A stretch of DNA of 51,746 nt from CALAZP01 sp041164265. Lineage in GTDB: Bacteria > Bacteroidota > Bacteroidia > Chitinophagales > Saprospiraceae. The position numbers and the translations under genes are program-made. Positions 8,143-17,327 of the stretch are shown here, piece after piece (the stretch's first letter is position 1; each line of letters opens with the position of its first letter). The stretch spans positions 1 through 51,746 of the forward strand of contig JBEAPR010000042.1 in assembly GCA_041164265.1 (NCBI GenBank). The letters are read 5' to 3'. The notes below the pieces were generated by a model. That model did no database searches, was not told where the DNA came from, and saw only the letters and a program-made list of their open reading frames with translations.

Positions 8143-11100
8143 ATGAGTTTATCATCCATAAGCATTGAACGGCCCGTATTGGCCACTGTTATATCCATTG
8201 TAATTATCCTTTTCGGTGCTATCGGCTATAGCTTTCTTGGCCTGAGAGAATACCCAGTGGTAGAACCTCCAGTTATTTCCGTTTCTACCAATTATGTAGG
8301 AGCTAATTCGGAGGTTATTGAATCCCAAATTACCGAACCTCTCGAAGAGAGTATTAATGGTATCGCCGGCATTCGATCGCTTTCCTCCACCTCAGCAGAT
8401 GGTAGAAGCTCCATTACCGTAGAATTTGAAATTGGAACTGATCTAGAAGCCGCTGCTAATGACGTAAGAGATAAAGTATCCCAGTCCCAAAGAAGATTGC
8501 CCCCCGATGCCGACCCTCCTACCGTCACCAAATCTAACGCATCCGCCTCCACCATAATGGCCTTAACCGTACAAAGTGAGGAAAGAGACTTACTGAGCCT
8601 GAGTGAAATTGCCAATAATATTTTTAAAGAGCGGTTGCAAACCGTTCCAGGGATCTCCCAAGTTAGAATTTGGGGAGAAAAGCGATATTCGATACGAATT
8701 GAAATGGATCCTGCTCGCTTGTCCGCCTACGGACTTACCCCCCTCGATGTCCGTAACGCTCTTAACCAACAGAATTTAGAATTGCCCTCCGGAAATATCG
8801 AAGGCGCTCGAACCGAGTTGACCATTCGAACCTTCGGGAGACTCAACCAACCGGAAGAATTTGAGGAAATGGTCATCAGAGAATCTGACGGTATCATCGT
8901 ACAACTTAAAGATATTGCCAATGTTTCCCTATCCCCGAGAAATCTAAAATCTGCCCTTAGAGGAAGTGGTAAAATTAGAATGGCAGGAGTTGCCATAACG
9001 CCACTTCCAGGAGCCAACTACATCGCTATCGCCGATGAAATGTATAAGCGAGTAGAACAAATAAAAACCGAATTACCACCTGATATCAAGGTAGGATACG
9101 CCTTCGACGAAACCCTCCCTATACGAAAAGCCATCTCCGAAGTCCAAGATACAGTGATCATTGCCTTTACTCTGGTGGTCATCATCATCTTTTTATTTTT
9201 GAGAAACTGGCGGACAACCCTCATTCCTGTTATTGCGATCCCCATCTCCCTAATCGGTACCTTCTTTATTATGTATATTTTTGGATTTTCCATCAATATC
9301 TTGACTTTACTGGGAATTGTACTGGCGACAGGACTGGTCGTAGATGATGCTATCGTAATGATGGAAAATATCTATCGAAGAATTGAAATGGGGCAACCTC
9401 CTCTCAAAGCGGGAATGGAAGGAGCTAAAGAAATATATTTCGCCATCATCGCTACCAGTATTACCCTGGTTGCCGTTTTCCTCCCCATCATATTCCTCCA
9501 AGGACTTACCGGAAGACTGTTCCGTGAATTCGGAATCGTAGTTTCCGGAGCCATCGTTATCTCTACCTTGGTATCACTCTCCTTAACTCCTATGCTGAGC
9601 TCTAGATTTTTGCGTAAAACCAAGCATACACCTCTGTATAACCTAACGGAAAAATTCTTCACCGGATTGGTCAGTGGCTACAACCGACTGCTCAAAGGTT
9701 TTATGAAAATTCGCTGGTTGGCCTGGCCCCTTTCCATAGGCGCTGGAGTGTTAATTTATTTTTTAATCACTTCCCTTAACCAAGAATTGGCACCGATGGA
9801 GGACAAAGGCGGATTCAGAGTCATCGCGACTGCTCCCGAAGGAACCACCTTCGAAGTCATGGACGAATACATGATGGACCTATTAGGGATTTTGGATACC
9901 CTTCCGGAAAAAAGAGCCTATATAGCTGTAACCTCACCAGGATTCGGAGCAACCACCGCAGCCAACTCAGCATTCGTGTTTATGTCTCTGGTAGACCCCA
10001 AAATGAGAACGCGATCCCAACAAGATATTGTAAAGGCCCTCTATCCCCAACTCAATCAACTCAACTACGCCCGTTCTTTTGTCTCTCAACCTCAAACTAT
10101 AGAAGTGGGTAGAAGTCTGAGAGGATTACCTGTACAATACGTTATTCAAGCACCGAATTTCGACAAACTGAAAGAAGTGCTGCCCACTTTCATGGAAAAG
10201 GCTGAAACCCACCCCGCATTTTCGGTAACAGACCTTAACCTTAAGTTTAACAAACCCGAATTACATATAGTCATTGATAGAGAACGCGCCAGAACACTTG
10301 GTGTTACCGTCAGAGATATAGCAGAAACCCTTCAGCTATTCTACTCCGGACAAAGATTCGGATACTTCATACGAAATGGCAAACAATACGAAGTGGTTGG
10401 AGAAGCCAGCCGGGAATTTAGAAATGAACCTAACGACCTGTCTAATATTTACGTGCGCAATAGGGATGGAGAACTGATTCAATTGAATAATTTAGTTCAA
10501 CTCAAAGAAGAATCCAATCCCCCTGCTCTTTATCGATACAATAGATACATATCCGCAACCGTAGGAGCTGACCTCTCCGATGGCTATACCCTGGGAAAAG
10601 GAATTGAAGCCATGGATGAAATCAGTAGTCAAGTTTTGGATGAGACCTTTAGTACCGCACTCACTGGGGCTTCCAAAGACTTTAAAGAGAGTTCCGGAGG
10701 TTTATACTTTGCTTTCATTTTGGCCCTTATTTTGATTTATCTGGCTCTTTCTGCCCAATTTGAAAGTTTTATCGATCCCCTAATTATTATGTTTACCGTA
10801 CCCCTAGCCCTAGTTGGTGCACTTATTAGTTTGTGGTTAGGCGATCATACGATTAATATTTTTAGTCAGATTGGAATCATTGTCTTGGTAGGTATCGTAA
10901 CCAAAAATGGTATTCTCATTGTAGAATTTGCCAACCAACAACGAGAGAAAGGATTGAACACCGTTAATGCCGTTGTTGAAGCCTCCACCCTTAGATTAAG
11001 ACCTATATTAATGACAAGTATGGCCACTATATTAGGGGTGTTACCCATTGCACTAGCGCTTGGAGACGCTTCTACCAGTAGAGTATCCATGGGAGTAGCT

Positions 11101-11181
11101 ATCATTGGGGGACTCATCTTCTCCTTATTCCTAACCTTATTCGTAATTCCGGCTATTTATACCTATTTCAAGAAAAACTAA
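8143..11181 (+). CDS. RND multidrug efflux pump, inner-membrane subunit (AcrB/MexB family)
   Basis: This 1012-residue protein is a proton-driven trimeric exporter. It shows the usual plan: TM1 at the N-terminus (PVLATVISIVIILFGAIGY), the first large periplasmic loop, a block of helices at about 335-540, a second loop, and the last helices at about 855-1010. The proton-relay Asp pair is present in TM4 (GLVVDDAIVMMENI) and the conserved Lys is present in TM10 (GIVTKNGILIVEFAN). The FxGxxxR-like element LTGRLFREFGI is also seen. The gene is intact and of normal length. It is translationally close to both neighbours: three bases after the adaptor and two bases before the TolC gene. Whether the cargo is drugs, lipids or metabolites is not decidable here. 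Confidence 0.96.
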   Translation: MSLSSISIERPVLATVISIVIILFGAIGYSFLGLREYPVVEPPVISVSTNYVGANSEVIESQITEPLEESINGIAGIRSLSSTSADGRSSITVEFEIGTDLEAAANDVRDKVSQSQRRLPPDADPPTVTKSNASASTIMALTVQSEERDLLSLSEIANNIFKERLQTVPGISQVRIWGEKRYSIRIEMDPARLSAYGLTPLDVRNALNQQNLELPSGNIEGARTELTIRTFGRLNQPEEFEEMVIRESDGIIVQLKDIANVSLSPRNLKSALRGSGKIRMAGVAITPLPGANYIAIADEMYKRVEQIKTELPPDIKVGYAFDETLPIRKAISEVQDTVIIAFTLVVIIIFLFLRNWRTTLIPVIAIPISLIGTFFIMYIFGFSINILTLLGIVLATGLVVDDAIVMMENIYRRIEMGQPPLKAGMEGAKEIYFAIIATSITLVAVFLPIIFLQGLTGRLFREFGIVVSGAIVISTLVSLSLTPMLSSRFLRKTKHTPLYNLTEKFFTGLVSGYNRLLKGFMKIRWLAWPLSIGAGVLIYFLITSLNQELAPMEDKGGFRVIATAPEGTTFEVMDEYMMDLLGILDTLPEKRAYIAVTSPGFGATTAANSAFVFMSLVDPKMRTRSQQDIVKALYPQLNQLNYARSFVSQPQTIEVGRSLRGLPVQYVIQAPNFDKLKEVLPTFMEKAETHPAFSVTDLNLKFNKPELHIVIDRERARTLGVTVRDIAETLQLFYSGQRFGYFIRNGKQYEVVGEASREFRNEPNDLSNIYVRNRDGELIQLNNLVQLKEESNPPALYRYNRYISATVGADLSDGYTLGKGIEAMDEISSQVLDETFSTALTGASKDFKESSGGLYFAFILALILIYLALSAQFESFIDPLIIMFTVPLALVGALISLWLGDHTINIFSQIGIIVLVGIVTKNGILIVEFANQQREKGLNTVNAVVEASTLRLRPILMTSMATILGVLPIALALGDASTSRVSMGVAIIGGLIFSLFLTLFVIPAIYTYFKKN

Positions 11182-11183
11182 CC

Positions 11184-12503
11184 ATGAAATTTATCACGCT
11201 TACCCTATTTCTTGTCCTCCCTTTTGCCAGTTTGATCGCTCAAACTACTGAAGAAGGACTTCCCTTCCTATCACTGGAAGAAGCTATTGAAATAGGTCTT
11301 GTCAATAATTATTCCATTAGAATTGCCAAAGTAAACGAAGAAATCGCCACCACCAATAATAATGCTGGTAATGCAGGTTTTTTACCCCGTGTAACTGCCA
11401 ACGGTTCTCTTAATTATACCAGCAGTAATACCAGACAGCAATTTTTCTCAGGAGATGAAAGATCAGGAGCAGGAGCAGGGAATACTCAAGCAAGAGCAGG
11501 AATCGGGCTCACCTGGACGGCCTTCGACGGCTTCCGGATGTTTGCCGCCAGAGATCGCTTACAACTTTCAGAAGATAGAAGCAAAACGTTCACTAAGAGC
11601 GAGATGCAGGATTTAGTAACCGCGATTCAGTCTGCTTATTATGGTCTTGCGAGAATCAAACAACAAATTGGGATAGTAGAACAGTCTATTCAACTCAACA
11701 AAAGTCTATTGGAATTGGCAGAAGCCAAACTTAAAATTGGAACGGGAACATCTCTGGATGTACTCCAAACTTCCAATAACTTGAATGCGGATAGTTCTGC
11801 TTTATTGAATTTAAAAGATCAATTTCAACAATCGGCAATCGGAATGAATCGCCTCATTGGTCGATCTCCCGATATTCAATACGAAGTCACCGCTGATTTA
11901 CCCAGCGTCATCCTCCCTAGTTATGACGAATTACAAAATGCAGCTATTCAAAATAATTATGCCCTTTCCTTATTGGGATATGATGAAAAAATTGCGCTCG
12001 CTCAAATTAGGGAAGTGCGTTCTGGTTTGTTTCCTACAGTAGATTTGAATGCAGGAATGAACTACAATTACTCCAAAGCAGAAGTAGGATTTTTACTTTC
12101 CAACAGGTCCTATGGGCCCACCGTTGGGGTTTCTTTCAACTATGACTTATTTCCCGGAAGAAACATCAAAAAAGACATTCAAGTAGCAGAAAAAGTGAAG
12201 GAAAATATCCTGCTTCAAAAAGCAGATTTATCACTTCAAGTAAGCTCAGAACTCATGCAGTTATACAAACAGTATTTAGCATTAGAGCGCCTAAAAGAAC
12301 TGGAAAAAGGAAATATCCTTACTGCGGAAAAGAACGTAGCACTAGCGAGCGAATTATACCGCTCCGGTAGAGCAACCAGTTTGGATGTAAGAGAAGCAAT
12401 TCTAGGGGAAACGCGCGTTAGAGACCGCCTAAGCGACGTAGAATTCAGACAAAAATTAACGGAAATCAACATCAAAAACCTCACTGGAATGGTTTTTATG
12501 TAA
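11184..12503 (+). CDS. TolC family outer-membrane efflux channel
   Basis: This 439-residue protein completes the tripartite exporter by forming the outer-membrane exit duct. It has a signal peptide (cleavage near ASLIAQ) and two homologous halves rich in long amphipathic helices, as in TolC. Examples are the stretch LSLEEAIEIGLVNNYSIRIA near residue 28 and the matching second-half start SYDELQNAAIQNNYALSLLG near residue 250. The C-terminal end lacks any added domain. It is the last gene of the operon, with only two bases after the pump stop. No clear terminator follows, so some transcription into the next gene is possible. Confidence 0.94.
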   Translation: MKFITLTLFLVLPFASLIAQTTEEGLPFLSLEEAIEIGLVNNYSIRIAKVNEEIATTNNNAGNAGFLPRVTANGSLNYTSSNTRQQFFSGDERSGAGAGNTQARAGIGLTWTAFDGFRMFAARDRLQLSEDRSKTFTKSEMQDLVTAIQSAYYGLARIKQQIGIVEQSIQLNKSLLELAEAKLKIGTGTSLDVLQTSNNLNADSSALLNLKDQFQQSAIGMNRLIGRSPDIQYEVTADLPSVILPSYDELQNAAIQNNYALSLLGYDEKIALAQIREVRSGLFPTVDLNAGMNYNYSKAEVGFLLSNRSYGPTVGVSFNYDLFPGRNIKKDIQVAEKVKENILLQKADLSLQVSSELMQLYKQYLALERLKELEKGNILTAEKNVALASELYRSGRATSLDVREAILGETRVRDRLSDVEFRQKLTEINIKNLTGMVFM

Positions 12504-12542
12504 ATGCTACCATAAATACTTAGTAATCAAAACCAAATAAAA

Positions 12543-13268
12543 ATGAAAAAAGGATTATTCATATTTTGCTCCTTATTGATGCTTTTGAGTTTGGTAAAAG
12601 CCCAAAAAACAGACCTTTCCGGAAGTTGGACTACAGAGGCCAATGGCATCAACCATTTACTGCTGATATCAGGGTCTTATTTCAGCCATACCCTTTACGG
12701 CAAAGAGGATGGCGCATTTATCATGACCATGGGAGGTCAATACTCCACCAATGATTATGGGCAAACCAAAGCCACGATAGAATTCAATTCTCAAGACCCC
12801 TCTATGGTTGGCATGACTCATTACGTAGATATGAAAAGAGAAGGCGATCAGCTTAGAATCAACGGTACCGAAGGAGTCGTTCCAGCAGAATGGAAATCTG
12901 CCGACATGACCAATGAAACGACTCCATTAACTGGCCCATGGTTAATGGCCGGAAGAAAAAATCAAAATGGGGAAATTAGCCGCAGGGAAACAGATGTTCC
13001 GAGAAAAACTATGAAATTATTAACCGGAACTAAATTTCAATGGATTGCCTTCAATACCTCAACAGGAGAATTCTTTGGATCAGGAGGAGGATCCTACGAA
13101 GCTAAAGATGGTAAATACGTAGAAAAAATTGAATTCTTCTCCAGGGACAACACCAGAGTGGGTGCAGAGCTACCTTTTAACTTCGAAGTACAAGGTTCTG
13201 ATTGGCACCACAGTGGAAAAAGCAGTAAAGGAGATCCCATGTATGAAGTTTGGACTAAAAGGAAATAA
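12543..13268 (+). CDS. Secreted protein with two lipocalin-like/DUF4488-like modules
   Basis: This 241-residue protein has a clear signal peptide (cleavage after SLVKAQ, near residue 21). I do not recognise a defined function. The mature part contains two similar beta-rich modules. The first (about 25-125) has SGSWTTEANG and an MGGQYSTND element; the second (about 130-240) has TGPWLMAGRKNQNGEI, GSGGGSYEAKDGKYVEKIEFFS and a closing FEVQGSDWHHSG. This pattern resembles Bacteroidota 'membrane or secreted protein' entries of the DUF4488/lipocalin-like type; that match is from memory. It starts 39 bases after the TolC gene and could be co-transcribed with the efflux operon. A strong terminator follows it. 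Confidence 0.75.
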   Translation: MKKGLFIFCSLLMLLSLVKAQKTDLSGSWTTEANGINHLLLISGSYFSHTLYGKEDGAFIMTMGGQYSTNDYGQTKATIEFNSQDPSMVGMTHYVDMKREGDQLRINGTEGVVPAEWKSADMTNETTPLTGPWLMAGRKNQNGEISRRETDVPRKTMKLLTGTKFQWIAFNTSTGEFFGSGGGSYEAKDGKYVEKIEFFSRDNTRVGAELPFNFEVQGSDWHHSGKSSKGDPMYEVWTKRK

Positions 13269-13293
13269 TAAATATTAAGGTGCGTTAAACTAA

Positions 13294-13330
13294 AATCTGC
13301 AAATAGCATTTTATTTGCAGATTATTTTTA
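13294..13330 (+). terminator. Intrinsic terminator
   Basis: A perfect 11-bp stem (13294-13304 with 13313-13323, AATCTGCAAAT / ATTTGCAGATT) with an 8-base loop is followed by ATTTTTATTT. It closes the transcript ending with the lipocalin-like gene, and possibly the whole efflux operon. Confidence 0.8.
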
Positions 13331-13351
13331 TTTATCAAATCAAATCAAACT

Positions 13352-13978
13352 ATGAAAATTTCATTGGTTAATTTTCTTGCCTTACTATTAGCTGTAGTAT
13401 TTACCGCTTGTGGCGAAGCTCCAAGTACTACAAGTGAAACTGCTGAAGAAACGACAGCCACCACTTCTGAAGAAGATGCTGGTTCTGAAACCGTTCTTTC
13501 AGGAGATAACTTCGAAGTAGTCATTACCGATGGGGAAGCTTCCTCACCCAGAAAACAGTTAACTGGAACTGCTGCTGGTGCAGCTGTAACAATTGATTAT
13601 GGATCTCCTTTTGTTAAAGGTAGAACCATTTGGGGAGACCTCGTACCTTACGACAAGGTTTGGAGAACTGGTGCAAATGCAGCTACCACTATTGAATTTG
13701 CTACAGATGTAACCATCGAAGGTCAATCTTTAGCTGCTGGCAAATACGCACTTTTCACGATTCCTGGTATGGAATCTTGGCAGGTAGTATTCAACACCAC
13801 AACCGATCAGTGGGGTTCAGGAAGCTATGACGAAGCAAATAATGCTTTAGTCGTTACCGTTACTCCTCAAGCAAGAGAAGAAATGGCAGAAAGCATGGAC
13901 TTCACTTTGGACGGCGATGCTGTAGTACTACACTGGGAAAGATTGATGGTACCTTTTACCGTAGGTGCTGCTCAATAA
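13352..13978 (+). CDS. DUF2911 family lipoprotein
   Basis: This 208-residue protein has a lipoprotein signal with lipobox FTAC (Cys20), then a Ser/Thr/Glu-rich linker (about 21-60). The rest is a DUF2911 domain, recognisable from VTIDYGSPFVKGRTIWGDLV, PYDKVWRTGANAATTIEF, the strand LAAGKYALFTIPG and the WQVVFN segment. DUF2911 proteins are common in Bacteroidota and have no established function. The gene is separated from its upstream neighbour by a terminator, so it is probably transcribed alone. It converges on ddl, with 20 bases between the two stops. Confidence 0.9.
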   Translation: MKISLVNFLALLLAVVFTACGEAPSTTSETAEETTATTSEEDAGSETVLSGDNFEVVITDGEASSPRKQLTGTAAGAAVTIDYGSPFVKGRTIWGDLVPYDKVWRTGANAATTIEFATDVTIEGQSLAAGKYALFTIPGMESWQVVFNTTTDQWGSGSYDEANNALVVTVTPQAREEMAESMDFTLDGDAVVLHWERLMVPFTVGAAQ

Positions 13979-13998
13979 TAAACAGACACAAGAGGCAC

Positions 13999-14973
13999 TC
14001 ATTTTTGCAGTTCCTCTTTCACTATTTCATCCAAACAATCAGATAAACTCAACCCATCTGCTTTAACCTGCTGTGGAATAATACTATTAGGAGACATGCC
14101 AGGAATGGTGTTGATTTCTAACAGTTTAAATTGTCCGTTATGTAGTATATAATCTACTCGACAAAATCCCTTTCCATTGAGCACTTTGTATATTTTTTCC
14201 GTCAATTTTTGACAAACTTCCACCTCAGCAGGGGTCAATTCAGCAGGGGTAATTTCCTCACTTTCATTTTCATATTTCGCCTGATAATCAAAAAACTCCC
14301 TAGTAGTTTTTATTTCAGTTATAGGCAATACCCTAATTGACCCCTGATAATTAAGAACGCCATTAGAAAATTCCCTCCCTTTCATGAATTCTTCGATTAT
14401 GACCTCGTCATCATACTTAAAAGCAAGTGCTACAGCAGCTGACAAATCAGCTGATTGGGTGACCTTAGACACGCCATAACTGCTGCCGTTCTTATTGGGT
14501 TTGACAAAAAGAGGAAATCTCAAATCACCAATTATAACAGGAAGTTGTTCTACTTGACCCTTGTGAACTACCTTAGAATTGGCCATAGGGATATTAAAAC
14601 TCTTCAAATAATCCTTCGTAGCTTGTTTGCTAAAAGTAACCGCAGAACACAAAATACCGCAGCCCGTGTAAGGAATACCTACCAGTTCAAAATACCCCTG
14701 CAGGCCTCCATCTTCAGCTGGATGTCCATGTAACATTTGATAGACCAAGTCAAAGGTAATTCGATTCTTTGTGGGAAGGGATAGACTAAAATCATTTAAA
14801 TCTAAAGGGAGGTTAGAAAGCTGATCAATAAATTTTCCCTTTTCCAATACGATAATGCGAACCTCGTATTTCGCTGGAGAGAGGTGGTTGAAGATAGTCT
14901 GTGCACTTTTAAGGGAAATTTCCCTTTCAGCTACATCTCCACCAGTTACTAAGGCAATGCTAATTTTTCCCAT
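13999..14973 (-). CDS. ddl: D-alanine--D-alanine ligase
   Basis: This 324-residue ATP-grasp enzyme makes D-Ala-D-Ala for peptidoglycan precursors in the cytoplasm. The N-terminal domain has the signature MLHGHPAEDGGLQGYFELVG and then PYTGCGILCSA. The ATP-grasp part has FPLFVKPNKNGSSYGVSKV, the omega-loop-like EEFMKGREFSNGVL and the metal-binding ending KLLEINTIPGMSPNSIIPQQ. Length is normal. It lies seven bases after the DUF5916 gene on the same strand, so the two are likely co-transcribed, although no functional reason for the pairing is obvious. In many Bacteroidota ddl sits alone or by cell-wall genes, and here no other cell-wall gene is near. Confidence 0.95.
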   Translation of the reverse strand: MGKISIALVTGGDVAEREISLKSAQTIFNHLSPAKYEVRIIVLEKGKFIDQLSNLPLDLNDFSLSLPTKNRITFDLVYQMLHGHPAEDGGLQGYFELVGIPYTGCGILCSAVTFSKQATKDYLKSFNIPMANSKVVHKGQVEQLPVIIGDLRFPLFVKPNKNGSSYGVSKVTQSADLSAAVALAFKYDDEVIIEEFMKGREFSNGVLNYQGSIRVLPITEIKTTREFFDYQAKYENESEEITPAELTPAEVEVCQKLTEKIYKVLNGKGFCRVDYILHNGQFKLLEINTIPGMSPNSIIPQQVKADGLSLSDCLDEIVKEELQK

Positions 14974-14980
14974 GTTCTAT

Positions 14981-17230
14981 CTAAGGATTAAACCAATAGG
15001 TGAGTTTGGCAACCAAGGCTCTATTGCGAATACTAAACTGGCTGAAACCGCCATCAGCATTGAAATTATCTGTGAAAACTAAGAAGAAGTCAGATACCGG
15101 AGCATACCTCCATTGTAATCTGGCATTGACATTTAAGTTCTCTAATTGATTATTGTATTGAACAAAAGTCGTCAAAAAGATTTTCTTGGAAAAGGTCAAA
15201 TCGAACCTCGGTCCTACCAACCAAATACTAGCTGGTTCAAAATCTCCTTTTAAATCGATATAATTATAGTTGACATTCATGGCAATAGAACCATAAGGTT
15301 GGAATCGATAGGTAATTTGAGATTCAACTCCCGTCCTAAAACCACTATAAAAACTTCCATATCTGGGCTCTACCTCATAAAAGAAAGTTTGCCGCTGATC
15401 CGATCTATAATTAAAAGCCCATTCAGTAAATACAAAAGAATCCCCTGCTTTTAACACCACCCCTTCTTTTTGTCTACGGGTAGGATCAAAATCATTCATC
15501 AAGGTCAGATTATTATACACCATAGTCATTCCCCCCTGTGCTCTAGTATTGGTCTCAAAACTCCATTCCGCTTCTACTTGACGTTCCGAAAGGGTCCATG
15601 GATCAAAAATTTCATTGCCATCCTTTCCTATTTGCCAAAAGAATCGAGTATCCACCATCAGACTATGAAAACTAATTTTATCGCTCTTGGGATAAAAGAA
15701 AATCTCTGCCTCAGGACTGGCCAATAAAATATCCTTTCTCGGTATAAACCCAACCTCTGCTACGAAACCATTACCAATTTGAACATGTGCCCATTCCGCT
15801 CTAAATTTCCGGGTAATATATTCTATAGAACTCCCATGCACCCATTGATGCTCTAATTTTTCTGGAGTAATGGCTTTGTGAAGAAAGACCTTGGCATTCC
15901 ATTTATTGTCAGCAGAAAGTAGTCGATATTCTGCCCCTATAACTCTATTGAATTCGTTATAATTACCCCCATCAACTGATCCCGTAGCTTGTTTGTTAAT
16001 CCCAAAAAACGAGAAGTTAGATCGATTAAATACCTTTTGTTGGAAAGCAGCTACGGTGTAATTAAAAGCGGGCAAACCACTTTCAGGGAGGGCTGCAGCT
16101 TGCATATTCATCAACCCAACTCTTACATTTTCATTTAATTTACCACTTAATCTGGCTCCAAAGTGAATAGGATTTTGAAGATTTTGACCTGTTTCCGGAT
16201 CCGTCACCACCCCAATTCTTCTGGAAAAAAAAGGATTGGCCCGGGACCCAATTCCGAAAGTGCTAAACAAATCAGCATTTTCTAGAAAAAACTGCCTCCG
16301 CTCTGGGAAAAATATCTCAAACCGATCCAAATTAGTGACCTGTTGATCTACCTCAACTTGAGAAAAATCCGGATTGACGGTGAGGTCCAAATTCAAACCA
16401 GAGGTTACCCCTACTTTAGCATCAAGTCCTGCGCTATACTTGTATTCTGGGGAGCCATAAGCATCTTCATAGTCCCTAATTCCACTGGTAGTAACAAAAG
16501 GGATAATAGAAACATTAGTGCCTGCCTTTTCCAAAGGCTCTTCCCAAATTACGTCTCTCATAAAAGACAAATCCATCACCAATCTATTCCTAGGAATCCT
16601 ATTCAAAGAAGTTTGTTCGTTAATTTGAGTATCACTTCGATAACAATTAAACCTCCAGTTGGTCGACCCTTTTTGAAATCTAAGCGTCTTGAATGGAATG
16701 GCAAATTCACCAATCCAATAATCGGCATGTCTGCTTGCGTCTCCTCTCCACTTATTGTCCCAAGAAGATTGAAAATCTGGTCTAGCTCTTCCTCCATTGG
16801 AAATTAAGGCCTCTCTCTGCACTCCATAAGGGTTCATTCCGAAGACCATAGCATTGGTCTTGTCGCCGAAAGTATCAAAAACTAATGTGATGTTGTCATT
16901 TCCTGAAAATGAGTAATCCCGCCTTAAGGAGGGAATCACAAAATCATTACCAATGGTATGCGATATAACCGCCACATACAAATAAGTATCGTCGTAGGCA
17001 AACATCACCTCAGTACTTCCAATCGCTTGAATAGAATCCAAAGGGAAAGATTGCCAAAACCCATCCACTCGTTTGGCCGTTTCCCATACCGCTTCAGAAA
17101 GTACCCCATCAGGGATAATCTCCTCCTCAGTTTTAACCATTAAAATGGGTTCTGTCGGATTCGTTTCTTGTGCTGTTAAAAAAATTGTCCAACTGATAAA
17201 TATCCATCCAAATAAAAACCTGCCCACCAT
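14981..17230 (-). CDS. DUF5916 outer-membrane protein with CBM9-like N-terminus
   Basis: This 749-residue protein starts with a signal peptide (cleavage near FLTAQET). Residues about 25-230 form a CBM9/DOMON-like beta sandwich, recognisable from IPDGVLSEAVWETAKRVDGF, AYDDTYLYVAVISH and WRGDASRHADYWIGEFAIPF. The remaining two thirds is a DUF5916 region with repeated aromatic beta strands (DVNPDFSQVEVDQ-type element, FFPERRQFFLENADLFS), ending in LVAKLTYWFNP, which looks like an outer-membrane barrel end. The family is widespread in Bacteroidota and Gemmatimonadota. Its biochemical role is unknown to me; the N-terminal fold suggests ligand binding at the surface. It is the first gene of a pair with ddl. 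Confidence 0.88.
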   Translation of the reverse strand: MVGRFLFGWIFISWTIFLTAQETNPTEPILMVKTEEEIIPDGVLSEAVWETAKRVDGFWQSFPLDSIQAIGSTEVMFAYDDTYLYVAVISHTIGNDFVIPSLRRDYSFSGNDNITLVFDTFGDKTNAMVFGMNPYGVQREALISNGGRARPDFQSSWDNKWRGDASRHADYWIGEFAIPFKTLRFQKGSTNWRFNCYRSDTQINEQTSLNRIPRNRLVMDLSFMRDVIWEEPLEKAGTNVSIIPFVTTSGIRDYEDAYGSPEYKYSAGLDAKVGVTSGLNLDLTVNPDFSQVEVDQQVTNLDRFEIFFPERRQFFLENADLFSTFGIGSRANPFFSRRIGVVTDPETGQNLQNPIHFGARLSGKLNENVRVGLMNMQAAALPESGLPAFNYTVAAFQQKVFNRSNFSFFGINKQATGSVDGGNYNEFNRVIGAEYRLLSADNKWNAKVFLHKAITPEKLEHQWVHGSSIEYITRKFRAEWAHVQIGNGFVAEVGFIPRKDILLASPEAEIFFYPKSDKISFHSLMVDTRFFWQIGKDGNEIFDPWTLSERQVEAEWSFETNTRAQGGMTMVYNNLTLMNDFDPTRRQKEGVVLKAGDSFVFTEWAFNYRSDQRQTFFYEVEPRYGSFYSGFRTGVESQITYRFQPYGSIAMNVNYNYIDLKGDFEPASIWLVGPRFDLTFSKKIFLTTFVQYNNQLENLNVNARLQWRYAPVSDFFLVFTDNFNADGGFSQFSIRNRALVAKLTYWFNP

Positions 17231-17266
17231 CTAAATAAATTGTTTCACAAGGGTTTAGGAAAGCTT

Positions 17267-17274
17267 CAAATCTA
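17267..17274 (-). promoter_or_regulatory. Candidate -7 box for the DUF5916-ddl pair
   Basis: On the minus strand this reads TAGATTTG, an exact match to TAnnTTTG, 36 bases before the start codon. No TTTG -33 box is seen at proper spacing, so the call rests on the single box and its position in the divergent gap. Confidence 0.4.
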
Positions 17275-17297
17275 CAAAAATTACCCTTTTTATTACC

Positions 17298-17305
17298 TAC
17301 TTTTG
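17298..17305 (+). promoter_or_regulatory. Candidate -7 box for the MATE gene
   Basis: This reads TACTTTTG, an exact TAnnTTTG match 22 bases before the MATE start in the divergent gap. The -33 element is not clear. Confidence 0.45.
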
Positions 17306-17327
17306 CAGGCGCAAATCTGATTTTTCA

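Noticed and set aside
13990..14018. Imperfect hairpin between the DUF2911 gene and ddl as a bidirectional terminator
   Set aside because: AAGAGG-cACT/AGTt-CCTCTT has a mismatch, lies partly inside the ddl 3' end and lacks a clear T run on either strand.
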